A DNA stretch of 64,000 nucleotides from assembly GCF_900115165.1 (NCBI RefSeq), contig NZ_FOVP01000005.1, forward strand, positions 62,001 to 126,000. The letters run 5' to 3'. This DNA is from Roseovarius lutimaris (GTDB taxonomy: Bacteria; Pseudomonadota; Alphaproteobacteria; Rhodobacterales; Rhodobacteraceae). Shown one piece after another: positions 55,593-63,450 of this stretch (position 1 is the first letter of the stretch; each line of letters begins with the position of its first letter). The notes below the pieces were generated by a model that saw nothing but the letters and a program-made list of their open reading frames with translations, did not search any database and was not told the origin of the DNA. The translations under genes were made by a program, and so were the position numbers.

Positions 55593-56657
55593 GTGGCCCT
55601 TACCCGCGACAGCGTTCTGAACGCATTGAAACAAATCACCGATCCGGTCAGCGGCTCTGATATCGTCTCGGCAGGGGTTACCCGTGGGTTGAATGTCGAG
55701 GGCGGCACGGTGCGGTTTGTTCTGGAAATTGATCCCGCCAAGGCCGAAGCCTATGGCCCGGTACGCGACGCCGCCGAGGCCGCCGTGCGCGCGCTTGACG
55801 GGGTGAATGAGGTATCTGTCGTTCTGACCGGGCATTCCGCCAAGGCACCGCCCGACCTAAAACCCGGCCGCAAGGCCGAACCCAAGGGCCCCGAAAAGGT
55901 GCCCGGCGTCAACCACCTGATCGCCATTGCAAGCGGCAAGGGCGGGGTTGGCAAGTCCACCGTTGCGGCCAACCTCGCCTGTGCCCTGGCGGCCGAGGGG
56001 CGCCGCGTTGGCCTGCTGGATGCGGATGTGTACGGGCCAAGCCAGCCGCGCATGCTTGGCGTCTCAGGGCGCCCCGCAAGCCCGGATGGCAAGACCATCC
56101 TGCCGATGCGCAATCACGGGGTCACCATGATGTCGATTGGCCTGATGACCAACGAGGGTCAGGCGGTCGTCTGGCGCGGTCCGATGCTGATGGGCGCGCT
56201 GCAACAGATGCTGATGCAGGTGCAATGGGGCGCGCTCGATTGCCTCTTGGTCGATCTGCCGCCCGGCACCGGCGATGTGCAGATGACCCTGGCGCAAAAG
56301 GCCCAGGTCGACGGCGCGATCATCGTCTCGACCCCGCAGGACATCGCCCTTCTGGATGCGCGCAAGGGCATCGACATGTTCAATCAGCTCAACGTGCCGG
56401 TTCTGGGCATGATCGAAAACATGAGCACGCATATCTGCTCCAATTGCGGGCATGAAGAGCATGTATTCGGCCATGGCGGCGTTGCGGCCGAGGCCGAAAA
56501 GCTGGGCGTGCCGCTCCTGGCGGAAATTCCGCTGCATCTGGATATCCGGATGGCGGCGGACGGGGGCGCGCCGATTGTGGTCTCAAAACCCGATAGCCCG
56601 CAGGCACAGGCGTTCCGCACCATTGCCCGCCAGATGATCGAGACAGGCGTCGCATGA
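55593..56657 (+). CDS. apbC: Mrp/ApbC-type Fe-S cluster carrier ATPase
   Basis: A 354-residue P-loop protein that binds a bridging [4Fe-4S] cluster and delivers it to target proteins. An N-terminal DUF59-like part is followed by SGKGGVGKSTVAANLA and the cluster site CSNCGHEE. The start is GTG, with AAGGGG ten bases upstream and no gap to the DUF6494 gene. Its place among FDH genes suggests service to that enzyme's many Fe-S clusters. It overlaps the next gene by four bases. Confidence 0.93.
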   Translation: MALTRDSVLNALKQITDPVSGSDIVSAGVTRGLNVEGGTVRFVLEIDPAKAEAYGPVRDAAEAAVRALDGVNEVSVVLTGHSAKAPPDLKPGRKAEPKGPEKVPGVNHLIAIASGKGGVGKSTVAANLACALAAEGRRVGLLDADVYGPSQPRMLGVSGRPASPDGKTILPMRNHGVTMMSIGLMTNEGQAVVWRGPMLMGALQQMLMQVQWGALDCLLVDLPPGTGDVQMTLAQKAQVDGAIIVSTPQDIALLDARKGIDMFNQLNVPVLGMIENMSTHICSNCGHEEHVFGHGGVAAEAEKLGVPLLAEIPLHLDIRMAADGGAPIVVSKPDSPQAQAFRTIARQMIETGVA

Positions 56658-57361
56658 ACACGCCCGCGTTCCCCCCGCTCATGTCAGGGTTGGCGGTGAC
56701 CGGGGCCATTGACCCGTTCGAGAAGGCCTGCGCCATGGCCAGCCTTGGTTGTGACGCGGGGGTGATCGTGCATAACATCACCGCCAACCGGCTTATGGCG
56801 GCACTGGTCATGGCCCCCGAGGTGCCCCTTGAAGAGGCGATGGCGATGCTGCCGGCCTGTGGCGTGGGCTTTCAAAACGCGCTTGGCGCTCTGGCCCCGC
56901 CAGAGGTTGCCGTGCACCTGGAATGGGCGGGCGGACTGCGCATCAACGGCGCCGCCTGCGGGCATATGCGCGTCGCGGCGGGAGGCTCTGATCCGGACGC
57001 CCTGCCCGGCTGGCTTGTGGTCGGGATCGACCTGCCGCTGATGCAGATCACCGAGCGGCCGGGTGATCGCCCCGACCAGACCGCGCTATATGACGAGGGC
57101 TGTGCCGAGGTCGATCCTGTCACCCTGCTGGAAAGCTGGGCACGTCACACCCTTGTCTGGATCACCCGCTGGGAAGAAGACGGCGGCAAGGATCTGCATT
57201 CCGAGTGGCGCCCGCTCGCCCATGACATGGGCGAGGATGTGCGCCAGAACGGTATCGCGGGCAAATTCCTTGGCGTGGACGAACGCTTTGGCATGCTGCT
57301 GCGCGACACTGAAACCACCCATCTTATCCCCCTCAGCAGCCTGTTGGAGACACCGCAATGA
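56654..57361 (+). CDS. biotin/lipoate-ligase-like DUF4444 protein
   Basis: A 235-residue protein distantly related to biotin/lipoate protein ligases. It has LEWAGGLRINGAACGHMRVA where such enzymes have the lysine-containing catalytic segment (here no lysine), and a C-terminal DUF4444-type domain (GKFLGVDERFGMLLRD). The missing lysine argues against true ligase activity. It overlaps the Mrp gene and the DUF6505 gene by four bases each, so the three are one translational unit. Confidence 0.75.
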   Translation: MNTPAFPPLMSGLAVTGAIDPFEKACAMASLGCDAGVIVHNITANRLMAALVMAPEVPLEEAMAMLPACGVGFQNALGALAPPEVAVHLEWAGGLRINGAACGHMRVAAGGSDPDALPGWLVVGIDLPLMQITERPGDRPDQTALYDEGCAEVDPVTLLESWARHTLVWITRWEEDGGKDLHSEWRPLAHDMGEDVRQNGIAGKFLGVDERFGMLLRDTETTHLIPLSSLLETPQ

Positions 57362-57837
57362 AGCTTGCCCGTGCCATCCATTTCGACGAAAGCGATCAAC
57401 GCGTCTATCACAGCCCGGCGCGCACCGGCGAATGGTCTGTGTCCGGCGGCTTCGAGTTTTCCAACTGGAGCGAGGCCGACCTGACCGGCAAGGCCCGACA
57501 GGCCTTTGCCAATGGCTGGCTTGGGGTGGAAACCTTTGGCCGGGTGACATTTGTCGCGGTGACTCAGATCGAGCAGGCCGAGATTGACGCACTGGCGCGT
57601 GCGCTTGCGCAGCATTTCGTCGATGTCTACGGCGCGCCCGACACCGAGGCCGCCCTGCCCGTGGCCGTCGAGGAGATCATGCAGATGGTCGAGCTATGCG
57701 AGGATCACGCTGCCAACACGCTGTTGACGGTGGCGCGCGATCTTACGGACGCGGGGGTACGCGAAAGCTTTCGCGTGATCGAGCCGCAGGATGCCGGGAT
57801 CGAGCAGTTCGCAATCCACGGCGCGCTTGACGAATAG
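57358..57837 (+). CDS. DUF6505 protein
   Basis: A 159-residue soluble protein of the DUF6505 type, last gene of the plus-strand accessory operon. The start MKLARAIHFDESDQRVYHSP, the phrase EWSVSGGFEFSNW and the C-terminal FRVIEPQDAGIEQFAIHG are typical. The function is unknown. Its ATG overlaps the DUF4444 gene by four bases. Confidence 0.75.
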   Translation: MKLARAIHFDESDQRVYHSPARTGEWSVSGGFEFSNWSEADLTGKARQAFANGWLGVETFGRVTFVAVTQIEQAEIDALARALAQHFVDVYGAPDTEAALPVAVEEIMQMVELCEDHAANTLLTVARDLTDAGVRESFRVIEPQDAGIEQFAIHGALDE

Positions 57838-57855
57838 GTCGGGGACCGGCGCCGG

Positions 57856-58386
57856 TCAGTCCCGGTCGTTCTTCCTCTCGGCCCGCTTCGCGCGATAATC
57901 GTCAATCCGCGCCTCAAGGCGATCGGCATAGGCGGCGCGGTCGGCATCGCTCATCGCCGAAAGATGCTCTAGCAACAGGCGCTGCCCCAGCTCAAAGCGC
58001 TCACGAAAGCCCTCGCGCTGTTGGCTCATGCGCGCGGCCACGGCGGCGGCGTCAAATGGCACCGCGCGCAGATCCGCCACAAGCGCGTCAAACCCGGCAT
58101 TTTGCGCCGCGCGGGTGCGACCGCCATCGCGGTAGGCATCGCGCATTTTTTGGCCAATCTCGCGGCGCTCCTCGTGACTTAGCGCGCGGGTCAGAGGCCC
58201 GCCCGCCATGTCAAGCCGCGAGGGGTGATGCCCGCCATGCGTGCCGCCATAGCGCAAGGCCCAACTGCCGATCACGCCGATCACCAGAAGGTTAAGCGCC
58301 AGCGACACGACCAAAAGGCCCCGCACCCAAGGGCTTAGCCCTGTTGCGGGCCTGTCGCCCCCGTGTTTATCCGTTGCCGCCGCCAT
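57856..58386 (-). CDS. periplasmic heavy-metal-sensor-like protein (CpxP/Spy type)
   Basis: A 176-residue protein with one N-terminal helix (about 23-45) and a mostly helical periplasmic part (LTRALSHEERREIGQKMRDA, MSQQREGFRERFELGQRLLL), like the 'periplasmic heavy metal sensor' family. It is the third gene of an ECF sigma operon and may sense the stress that releases the sigma factor. It overlaps the preceding gene by one base. His residues (HGGHH) follow the helix. No metal is proven. Confidence 0.75.
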   Translation of the reverse strand: MAAATDKHGGDRPATGLSPWVRGLLVVSLALNLLVIGVIGSWALRYGGTHGGHHPSRLDMAGGPLTRALSHEERREIGQKMRDAYRDGGRTRAAQNAGFDALVADLRAVPFDAAAVAARMSQQREGFRERFELGQRLLLEHLSAMSDADRAAYADRLEARIDDYRAKRAERKNDRD

Positions 58387-58739
58387 CAGAAATTCCCCCC
58401 GGCCAGGTCAAACGCCAATTCCGGCGCGACATCAATAAGATAGGCGCTTTCGTTTGCACCATCCAGCATCCCCTCAGGCAGGCTGATGCCAAGCCAGACC
58501 CCGGCCATCGCCGCCGTCGCAAGCCCGGTCACCGCAGGCCAACCCCCAAGCAGGCGATAAAGCTGGCTCGAGAGGCTGGCGCGTCGGGGCCGGGGCGGCG
58601 CGGACGTTTGGGCCGCAACGGCCTGCGCATCCGCCTCGATCCGGGCCATGAGGGCCACCGAAGGCTCTGCGGCATGCGCGCGCGCGGCGTCAAAGAACAC
58701 CTCAAGCCCTGACATATCGTCTCTATCGCTCATCGCCAT
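58386..58739 (-). CDS. single-helix membrane protein, probable anti-sigma factor
   Basis: A 117-residue protein with a cytoplasmic N-terminal part (about 65 residues), one helix (GWPAVTGLATAAMAGVWLG) and a short periplasmic tail. Its place directly after an ECF sigma gene, with a 17-base overlap, and its topology suggest an anti-sigma factor. It has no Zn-binding His-Cys-Cys motif. AAGAGGAG is seven bases before the ATG at 58739. The role is inferred from position. Confidence 0.6.
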   Translation of the reverse strand: MAMSDRDDMSGLEVFFDAARAHAAEPSVALMARIEADAQAVAAQTSAPPRPRRASLSSQLYRLLGGWPAVTGLATAAMAGVWLGISLPEGMLDGANESAYLIDVAPELAFDLAGGNF

Positions 58740-59310
58740 ATCCAAGCTCCTCTTGTCGCCCTGAAAGGGCCGCCGTCAACGCGCGTTTGCCACGCGCCGT
58801 CAGGCTTTCCACCGCTTCGGTGGTGATTTCCATGATCTCGGCAATCTCGGGGTTCGCCAGCCCTTCGATATGTCGCAGCACGACCGCCTGTCGCTGCCGG
58901 TCCGGCAGCTGGTCAAGGGCCTCTTGCAAGGCCTCTGCACGGGCGGCATCCTGCAGTATCTCGGCCGCCGTCGCGCGCCCGTCCTCGGGCTCGGGGATAC
59001 TCTCCAATGCGACGCCGCGCGCGCGCCGCCGCAGATCAATGCAAAGGTTTGCCACCACCCGGTAAAGCCAAGTCGTGACCTTGGCCTCATCCTGGCGCCA
59101 CTCGGGCGCAATCTTCCAGAGGCGCAGCATGGCCTCCTGGGTGACATCCTCGGCCTCGGCGTGGTTGCCAAGCAGGCGATAGGCATGGCCCATGACGCGC
59201 GGCGTTAGACGCAGATTGAGGGCACGCGCCGCCGCACCGTCGCCATTGGCAAACAGCACAAGCAGGGTCTCGTCTGACATCTCGGCCATGGCGTCAAATG
59301 GCATATCCAT
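58723..59310 (-). CDS. ECF-type RNA polymerase sigma factor
   Basis: A 195-residue sigma factor. Region 2 (ARALNLRLTPRVMGHAYRLL, EDVTQEAMLRLWKIAP, WLYRVVANLCIDLRRR) and region 4 (LPDRQRQAVVLRHIEGLANP, EIMEITTEAVESLTARGKRA) are complete. It is the first gene of a three-gene unit with the membrane protein and the CpxP-like protein. The start at 59310 has a G-run just upstream. Its target promoters are not identifiable here. Confidence 0.92.
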   Translation of the reverse strand: MDMPFDAMAEMSDETLLVLFANGDGAAARALNLRLTPRVMGHAYRLLGNHAEAEDVTQEAMLRLWKIAPEWRQDEAKVTTWLYRVVANLCIDLRRRARGVALESIPEPEDGRATAAEILQDAARAEALQEALDQLPDRQRQAVVLRHIEGLANPEIAEIMEITTEAVESLTARGKRALTAALSGRQEELGYGDER

Positions 59311-59406
59311 CACCCCCAAGCGTATCCCTTACCCCGACCGCTGACCAGTGCGGTTGCCGGGCGGTGCGCATATTTCCCACGCGCACCGCCCAAGAACTAG
59401 CCGACC

Positions 59407-59892
59407 CTAGTCGTTGTTCTTGTTACGTTTCTTCTTGTCGTGATGCTTGCCATGTTTCGCATGCATTGCGTCAAACTCTTCCTTCGAGATGGCCCCATCA
59501 CCATCGGTGTCCATGCGCTTGATCATGCCACCCTTCTTGCGCTGCTGCATCTCGGTGACATCCAACTTGCCGTCCTTGTTGGCATCGTGGCGCTCGATCA
59601 TGTGATCTGCGCGGCGTGCGATACGCTCGGCATGTTTCGCCGTCATCCGCGCAATAAGCTCGTCGCGTGACACAGCCCCATCACCATCGGTATCGGCCCC
59701 GTCAAAGCGTGCCTGCATATGGGCCGTCATTTCCTCGGCCGTGATCTTGCCATCGCTGTTGGCGTCCAGCTCTTCAAAGCTCGGGCGCTGACCCTGACCC
59801 ATCTTGCCCTTGTGTTCCTTGGCGATACCCTGACCGATGCCACCAGCGATAATTGCACCTGCAAGCCCGGCGATCAAAAGTGTCTTTTTCAT
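59407..59892 (-). CDS. exported EF-hand calcium-binding protein
   Basis: A 161-residue protein with a signal peptide (residues 1-24) and four EF-hand loops: DANSDGKITAEE, DTDGDGAVSRDE, DANKDGKLDVTE and DTDGDGAISKEE, each with correct Ca2+ ligand positions. A Lys/His-rich tail follows. It is probably a periplasmic Ca2+ buffer or sensor. GAGGAGAG precedes the ATG. It lies upstream of the ECF sigma gene on the same strand with a gap of 96 bases. Confidence 0.9.
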   Translation of the reverse strand: MKKTLLIAGLAGAIIAGGIGQGIAKEHKGKMGQGQRPSFEELDANSDGKITAEEMTAHMQARFDGADTDGDGAVSRDELIARMTAKHAERIARRADHMIERHDANKDGKLDVTEMQQRKKGGMIKRMDTDGDGAISKEEFDAMHAKHGKHHDKKKRNKNND

Positions 59893-60138
59893 TTTGGTCT
59901 CTCCTCAAGAGTCGTTTGGTTTATCTGCGAAAGCAACCGTTCTGGCCGTTCCTGAAGTGTAATACGCGGGGCATCCCGCTTTCCGTCGCGCCATTGCGAT
60001 CTTTTTTTGTCGGCATGCCACTGCCCAGCCCCAAAAGTCGCCCGAGGGTTTTGCGACATGGCGCCGCAAGGGCGTTCTACCCTCTTTATTCTGCGCCTGA
60101 ATTAGCCCAGTTTATGCCGATCAGCTTTGGGAAAAATC

Positions 60139-60528
60139 ATGACCTATCAGACAGCCATCAGCACAGACCGCGCCCTCTGGCCCGCACTTCGCAGAGGATT
60201 TCGCCGGAAATGCCCCAATTGCGGCAATGGTCCGTTGCTGAAAAGCTATCTCAAGGTGCGTGACACCTGCACGGTCTGTCGCGAAGACTTTACCCCCAAT
60301 CGCGCCGATGACGGGCCTGCCTATCTTACGATCCTGATCGTGGGTCATCTGATGGCACCGCTTTTGCACATTACCTTCGTGCAATTTCGCCCCGAGCCGC
60401 TGGTGCTGTTCACCATTTTCGCTATTGGCACGGTCACCCTGTCACTTTACCTTTTGCCACGACTGAAAGGGGCGATTGTCGCGTTCCAATGGGCCCGCCA
60501 GATGCACGGGTTCGGAGGGGGCGACTGA
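60139..60528 (+). CDS. DUF983 membrane protein
   Basis: A 129-residue protein of the DUF983 type. A zinc-ribbon-like pair (CPNCG at about 26 and CTVC at about 48) comes before two membrane helices (about 67-87 and 95-112). The function is unknown. The ATG at 60139 has TTTGGGA upstream, and an earlier frame start is less likely. It is followed after 24 bases by the NUDIX gene in the same direction. Confidence 0.85.
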   Translation: MTYQTAISTDRALWPALRRGFRRKCPNCGNGPLLKSYLKVRDTCTVCREDFTPNRADDGPAYLTILIVGHLMAPLLHITFVQFRPEPLVLFTIFAIGTVTLSLYLLPRLKGAIVAFQWARQMHGFGGGD

Positions 60529-60552
60529 CCCTTTGCCGCTGAAAGGGCCAGC

Positions 60553-61257
60553 ATGACCAGCCAGATCCCGGATAAATCCGCCGTTCGCAACGCCGCGACT
60601 GTGATTGCCCTGCGTGATCGCACGAGCGATCCGCATGTCCTCATGGGACAGCGCGGCGCGCAGGCGGCGTTCATGCCCAACAAGTTCGTCTTTCCCGGCG
60701 GCGCGGTCGATGCGGCGGATGCCGCCGTGCCGCTGGCGCGCGCCCTGCCCGAAATCTGCGCCGAGCGTCTGCTGGAGGACAGCAAGGAGAACCTTGCGCA
60801 TGCTCTTGCCGCCGCCGCCATCCGCGAGCTTTGGGAGGAAACCGGCTTGATCCTCGGGCAACCCGGCGACTGGCCGGGCGCGGTACCCGCCGACTGGGCC
60901 GGGTTTGCGGCGCGCGGTCATGTGCCGGTGGCCCATCCGTTGCAATTCGTGTTTCGCGCCATCACCCCGCCGGGGCGCCCGCGCCGGTTTGATGCGCGGT
61001 TCTTTCTGGTCGATGCCGGTGAAATTGCAGGCGACCTTGATGATTTCTCCGAGGCCTGCGACGAGCTTTCGCATCTGCAATGGGTGCCGCTGCGCGATGC
61101 GCGCAAGTTCGACCTGCCGTTTATTACCGAGGTGGTTCTGGCCGAGGTTTCTGCCCGCGCGCACGATCCCGCACCGCCCAAGTCGGTGCCGTTCTTTCGC
61201 AATGACGACGAAGAAAGCCTGTTCCTGCGGCTTAACGGAACGCAACCACTGCGATAA
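60553..61257 (+). CDS. NUDIX hydrolase
   Basis: A 234-residue NUDIX hydrolase that cleaves nucleoside-diphosphate-linked compounds. The Nudix box is split by an insertion: FVFPGGAVDAAD, then about 38 residues on, AAAAIRELWEETGLIL with the REXXEE core. This long-insert form resembles eukaryotic NUDT19-type CoA diphosphatases. The start has GAAAGGGCC upstream. The 3' end overlaps the convergent EamA gene by 26 bases. Confidence 0.88.
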   Translation: MTSQIPDKSAVRNAATVIALRDRTSDPHVLMGQRGAQAAFMPNKFVFPGGAVDAADAAVPLARALPEICAERLLEDSKENLAHALAAAAIRELWEETGLILGQPGDWPGAVPADWAGFAARGHVPVAHPLQFVFRAITPPGRPRRFDARFFLVDAGEIAGDLDDFSEACDELSHLQWVPLRDARKFDLPFITEVVLAEVSARAHDPAPPKSVPFFRNDDEESLFLRLNGTQPLR

Positions 61258-62134
61258 CCGACAGGGTTACCAAGGCGATGCCGAGCGCTTCACGCCGGGT
61301 GGTTTTCTCACCAAAGAACAGCACCGAGGCCGCGAGCGAAAAGATCACCTCGACCTGACCCACGGCAAAGACGTAAGCCGCGTTTTCAAGGGTGAAGGCG
61401 GTGAACCACAACAGGCTGCCCATCATGCCCGCAAGGCCGATCCAGACCGCGCTGCGCCAGGCCGCCGCCACGCGCGTGACCTGCCCCGGTTCACGCCAGA
61501 TCAACCAGGCGCCAAGCGCAAGGCTCTGTGCCAGGGTGACGACCGCCAGGGTAACAGCGGCACGCAACAGCGGGTCCTGGCTTGCGATCTCAAGCGTGGC
61601 GCCGCGATAGCCGACGGCGGAAATGGCGAAAAACGCCCCCGAGGCCACCCCCAGAAACGCCGCCCGGTTGGCGATCCGGCGCAGCCAGCGGCCCTCAAGG
61701 CCCGGCGTATCCGACAGGATCAAAACGCCGACAAGCCCCAAAATGATCGCGCCAAGGCCAAGCGCCGAGATGTGATCGCCGAGTACGACCAGGCCGACGA
61801 TTGCGGTCTGAACCACTTCGGTTTTCTTGAAGGTGATCCCGACCGCAAAGTTACGCTCTGCAAACAGCGCCACAACGCACCAAGTGGCCAGGATCTGCGT
61901 CAATCCGCCGGTCATCGCATAAAGCCAGAACAGCGGTGAAAACCCCGGCAATTGCGCACCGGTCAGCGCAAGATAGCCAAGGGTCAGGACCACAACCAAA
62001 GGCGCCGAATAGAAAAATCGCGCCAGCGTCGCGCCGCCCGCCGTAAGCGCGCCCATGCTTAGGCGCTTTTGCAGCATGAAGCGCAACGTCTGAAACGCCG
62101 CCGCCGCTACGGAAAGGAGGATCCAGGCTTCCAT
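61232..62134 (-). CDS. EamA/DMT-superfamily transporter
   Basis: A 300-residue membrane protein with ten predicted helices in the two-EamA-domain layout. It belongs to the drug/metabolite transporter superfamily, which exports amino acids, nucleosides or other small molecules. The phrase AVGQVEVIFSLAASVLFFGE marks the second EamA half. A GAAAGGAGG-like site lies upstream. The substrate cannot be inferred. Downstream of the desaturase on the same strand, separated by two AT-rich hairpins. Confidence 0.88.
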   Translation of the reverse strand: MEAWILLSVAAAAFQTLRFMLQKRLSMGALTAGGATLARFFYSAPLVVVLTLGYLALTGAQLPGFSPLFWLYAMTGGLTQILATWCVVALFAERNFAVGITFKKTEVVQTAIVGLVVLGDHISALGLGAIILGLVGVLILSDTPGLEGRWLRRIANRAAFLGVASGAFFAISAVGYRGATLEIASQDPLLRAAVTLAVVTLAQSLALGAWLIWREPGQVTRVAAAWRSAVWIGLAGMMGSLLWFTAFTLENAAYVFAVGQVEVIFSLAASVLFFGEKTTRREALGIALVTLSVIAVVAFR

Positions 62135-62172
62135 CAGCTTGTCTTGCCCCGGATTCTCCGCAATGACCAGCG

Positions 62173-62226
62173 CCTAAGATTTTTTGCAGAAAAATCTTAG
62201 GTTAAAAATATTCTGCAAATATTTTT
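62173..62226. repeat. two AT-rich hairpins with complementary loops
   Basis: Hairpin 1: CCTAAGATTTTT (62173-62184), loop TGCAG, AAAAATCTTAGG (62190-62201). Hairpin 2: AAAAATATT (62204-62212), loop CTGCA, AATATTTTT (62218-62226). The loops are exact reverse complements. The element lies between the desaturase and EamA genes and is very AT-rich for this genome. Confidence 0.7.
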
Positions 62227-62234
62227 GTCCAGCG

Positions 62235-63140
62235 TTACCCGCGATGCCATGGCCAGTGCGGATGGGCAACAGGATCTTTGGCGCGCCAGAAATGGTGGCG
62301 GAAAATCTGCGCGTAGGAGCGATAGACATATCCGTCATTGCGCGCGCAATATTGCGCCCGGTTCTGCGCATAAAGACCCGGTAACTTATACCAGGCGACA
62401 GATGGATGCGTGTGATGCACCACATGCAGGTTATTGTTCAAAAATATCCACGCCAGAGGCCCGCGATCCTCGACAATCACCGTACGCGCGGGCGCGCGCT
62501 CTACCGCACGATGTTCGAGAAAGGTGCGGATCTTCAGGATCGACAGGCCCAGATAGGCGGCAATCAGATAGGCCCAGAGCGGCATGGCCGACAGGCTCAC
62601 CCATGCCACGACAAGGGCCACCGCCGGAACATGCCAGAGCCAACCGCGCAGAACCGCCCCCTCTCCGGCCCGGATCGCGCGCCAATCGGAGGCCATGAAC
62701 GACAGCTGCCCGAGCAAAGGGCCGATAATCATGCGCCCCGCCAGCGTGTTGTTGGCCCGCAACACCGCCTGCATCCATCGCGGCAACCTTTGCCACAGAG
62801 CCGGATCAAGATAATTGGTTTCCGGATCGTCATAAGGATCGGTCAGCGCCGCATCCCGGTGATGCGCCAGGTGGGTATCGCGAAACCTCTGATAGGGGAT
62901 GAACAGACTCAGCGCCGGAAAAACAAGCGCCTCATTCAGGCGGCGCGCGCGAAACGGATGGCCATGCAGAACCTCATGGCTCAGCGAGGATTGAAGCGCG
63001 ATGCAAAGCCCGCTTAGCGCCACCCCGAACGGCAGCCAAAACGCCGCCGCCCAGGTGGTGCCGATGGCCCAGCCCGCGTAGCACAGTACCAGCAAGGCCA
63101 GTGTCGGCCATTCCACCGCATTGCGTCGCGCCTTATCCAA
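62235..63140 (-). CDS. membrane fatty acid desaturase-type oxygenase
   Basis: A 301-residue di-iron membrane enzyme. The three histidine boxes HEVLHGH, HLAHH and HVVHH are all present, with the fourth histidine cluster (HHFWRAKDPVAHPHW) near the end. It introduces a double bond or hydroxyl group into a lipid chain. The start is TTG at 63140, with TGGGG upstream, and overlaps the DUF2061 gene by eight bases. Its substrate (acyl lipid, sterol-like or carotenoid) is not known. Confidence 0.88.
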   Translation of the reverse strand: MDKARRNAVEWPTLALLVLCYAGWAIGTTWAAAFWLPFGVALSGLCIALQSSLSHEVLHGHPFRARRLNEALVFPALSLFIPYQRFRDTHLAHHRDAALTDPYDDPETNYLDPALWQRLPRWMQAVLRANNTLAGRMIIGPLLGQLSFMASDWRAIRAGEGAVLRGWLWHVPAVALVVAWVSLSAMPLWAYLIAAYLGLSILKIRTFLEHRAVERAPARTVIVEDRGPLAWIFLNNNLHVVHHTHPSVAWYKLPGLYAQNRAQYCARNDGYVYRSYAQIFRHHFWRAKDPVAHPHWPWHRG

Positions 63141-63339
63141 AACAGCGGCCCCAGTTGATACGGGTCCAGATACGCTCGTAAAGGAAATAGCTGCTTAGCC
63201 CGATTGCCGCATTGATCACGGCCATCATGCCCCCGGCTTTGAACGAGCCTGTGAAGATCACCCCGACCAGCGCCATCACGGCCAGGCCGATCAGGTTCCA
63301 GATGACTGCCTTTACAACCGTGCGCATTCGCGTCTCCAT
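63133..63339 (-). CDS. DUF2061 small membrane protein
   Basis: A 68-residue protein with two helices, of the DUF2061 type (MRTVVKAVIWNLIGLAVMAL, then NAAIGLSSYFLYERIWTRIN). Such proteins often accompany lipid- or sulfur-related genes; the function is unknown. It is the first gene of a two-gene unit with the desaturase, with an eight-base overlap. Confidence 0.85.
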   Translation of the reverse strand: METRMRTVVKAVIWNLIGLAVMALVGVIFTGSFKAGGMMAVINAAIGLSSYFLYERIWTRINWGRCFG

Positions 63340-63394
63340 AAGGGGCCCTTTCCATTTTCCAAATATTGCGCCGAAACTGTTCCTATTTCGTAAA

Positions 63395-63419
63395 GTTGAC
63401 CATTTCGAATATGGTTAAC
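63395..63419 (+). promoter_or_regulatory. inverted repeat ahead of the XRE regulator gene
   Basis: GTTGACCAT, seven bases (TTCGAAT), ATGGTTAAC, with one mismatch between arms. It lies 31 bases before the XRE gene, where a self-regulating operator is expected. Confidence 0.5.
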
Positions 63420-63450
63420 AAATCTCTGCATCTGTGATTTAAGTCACCAC

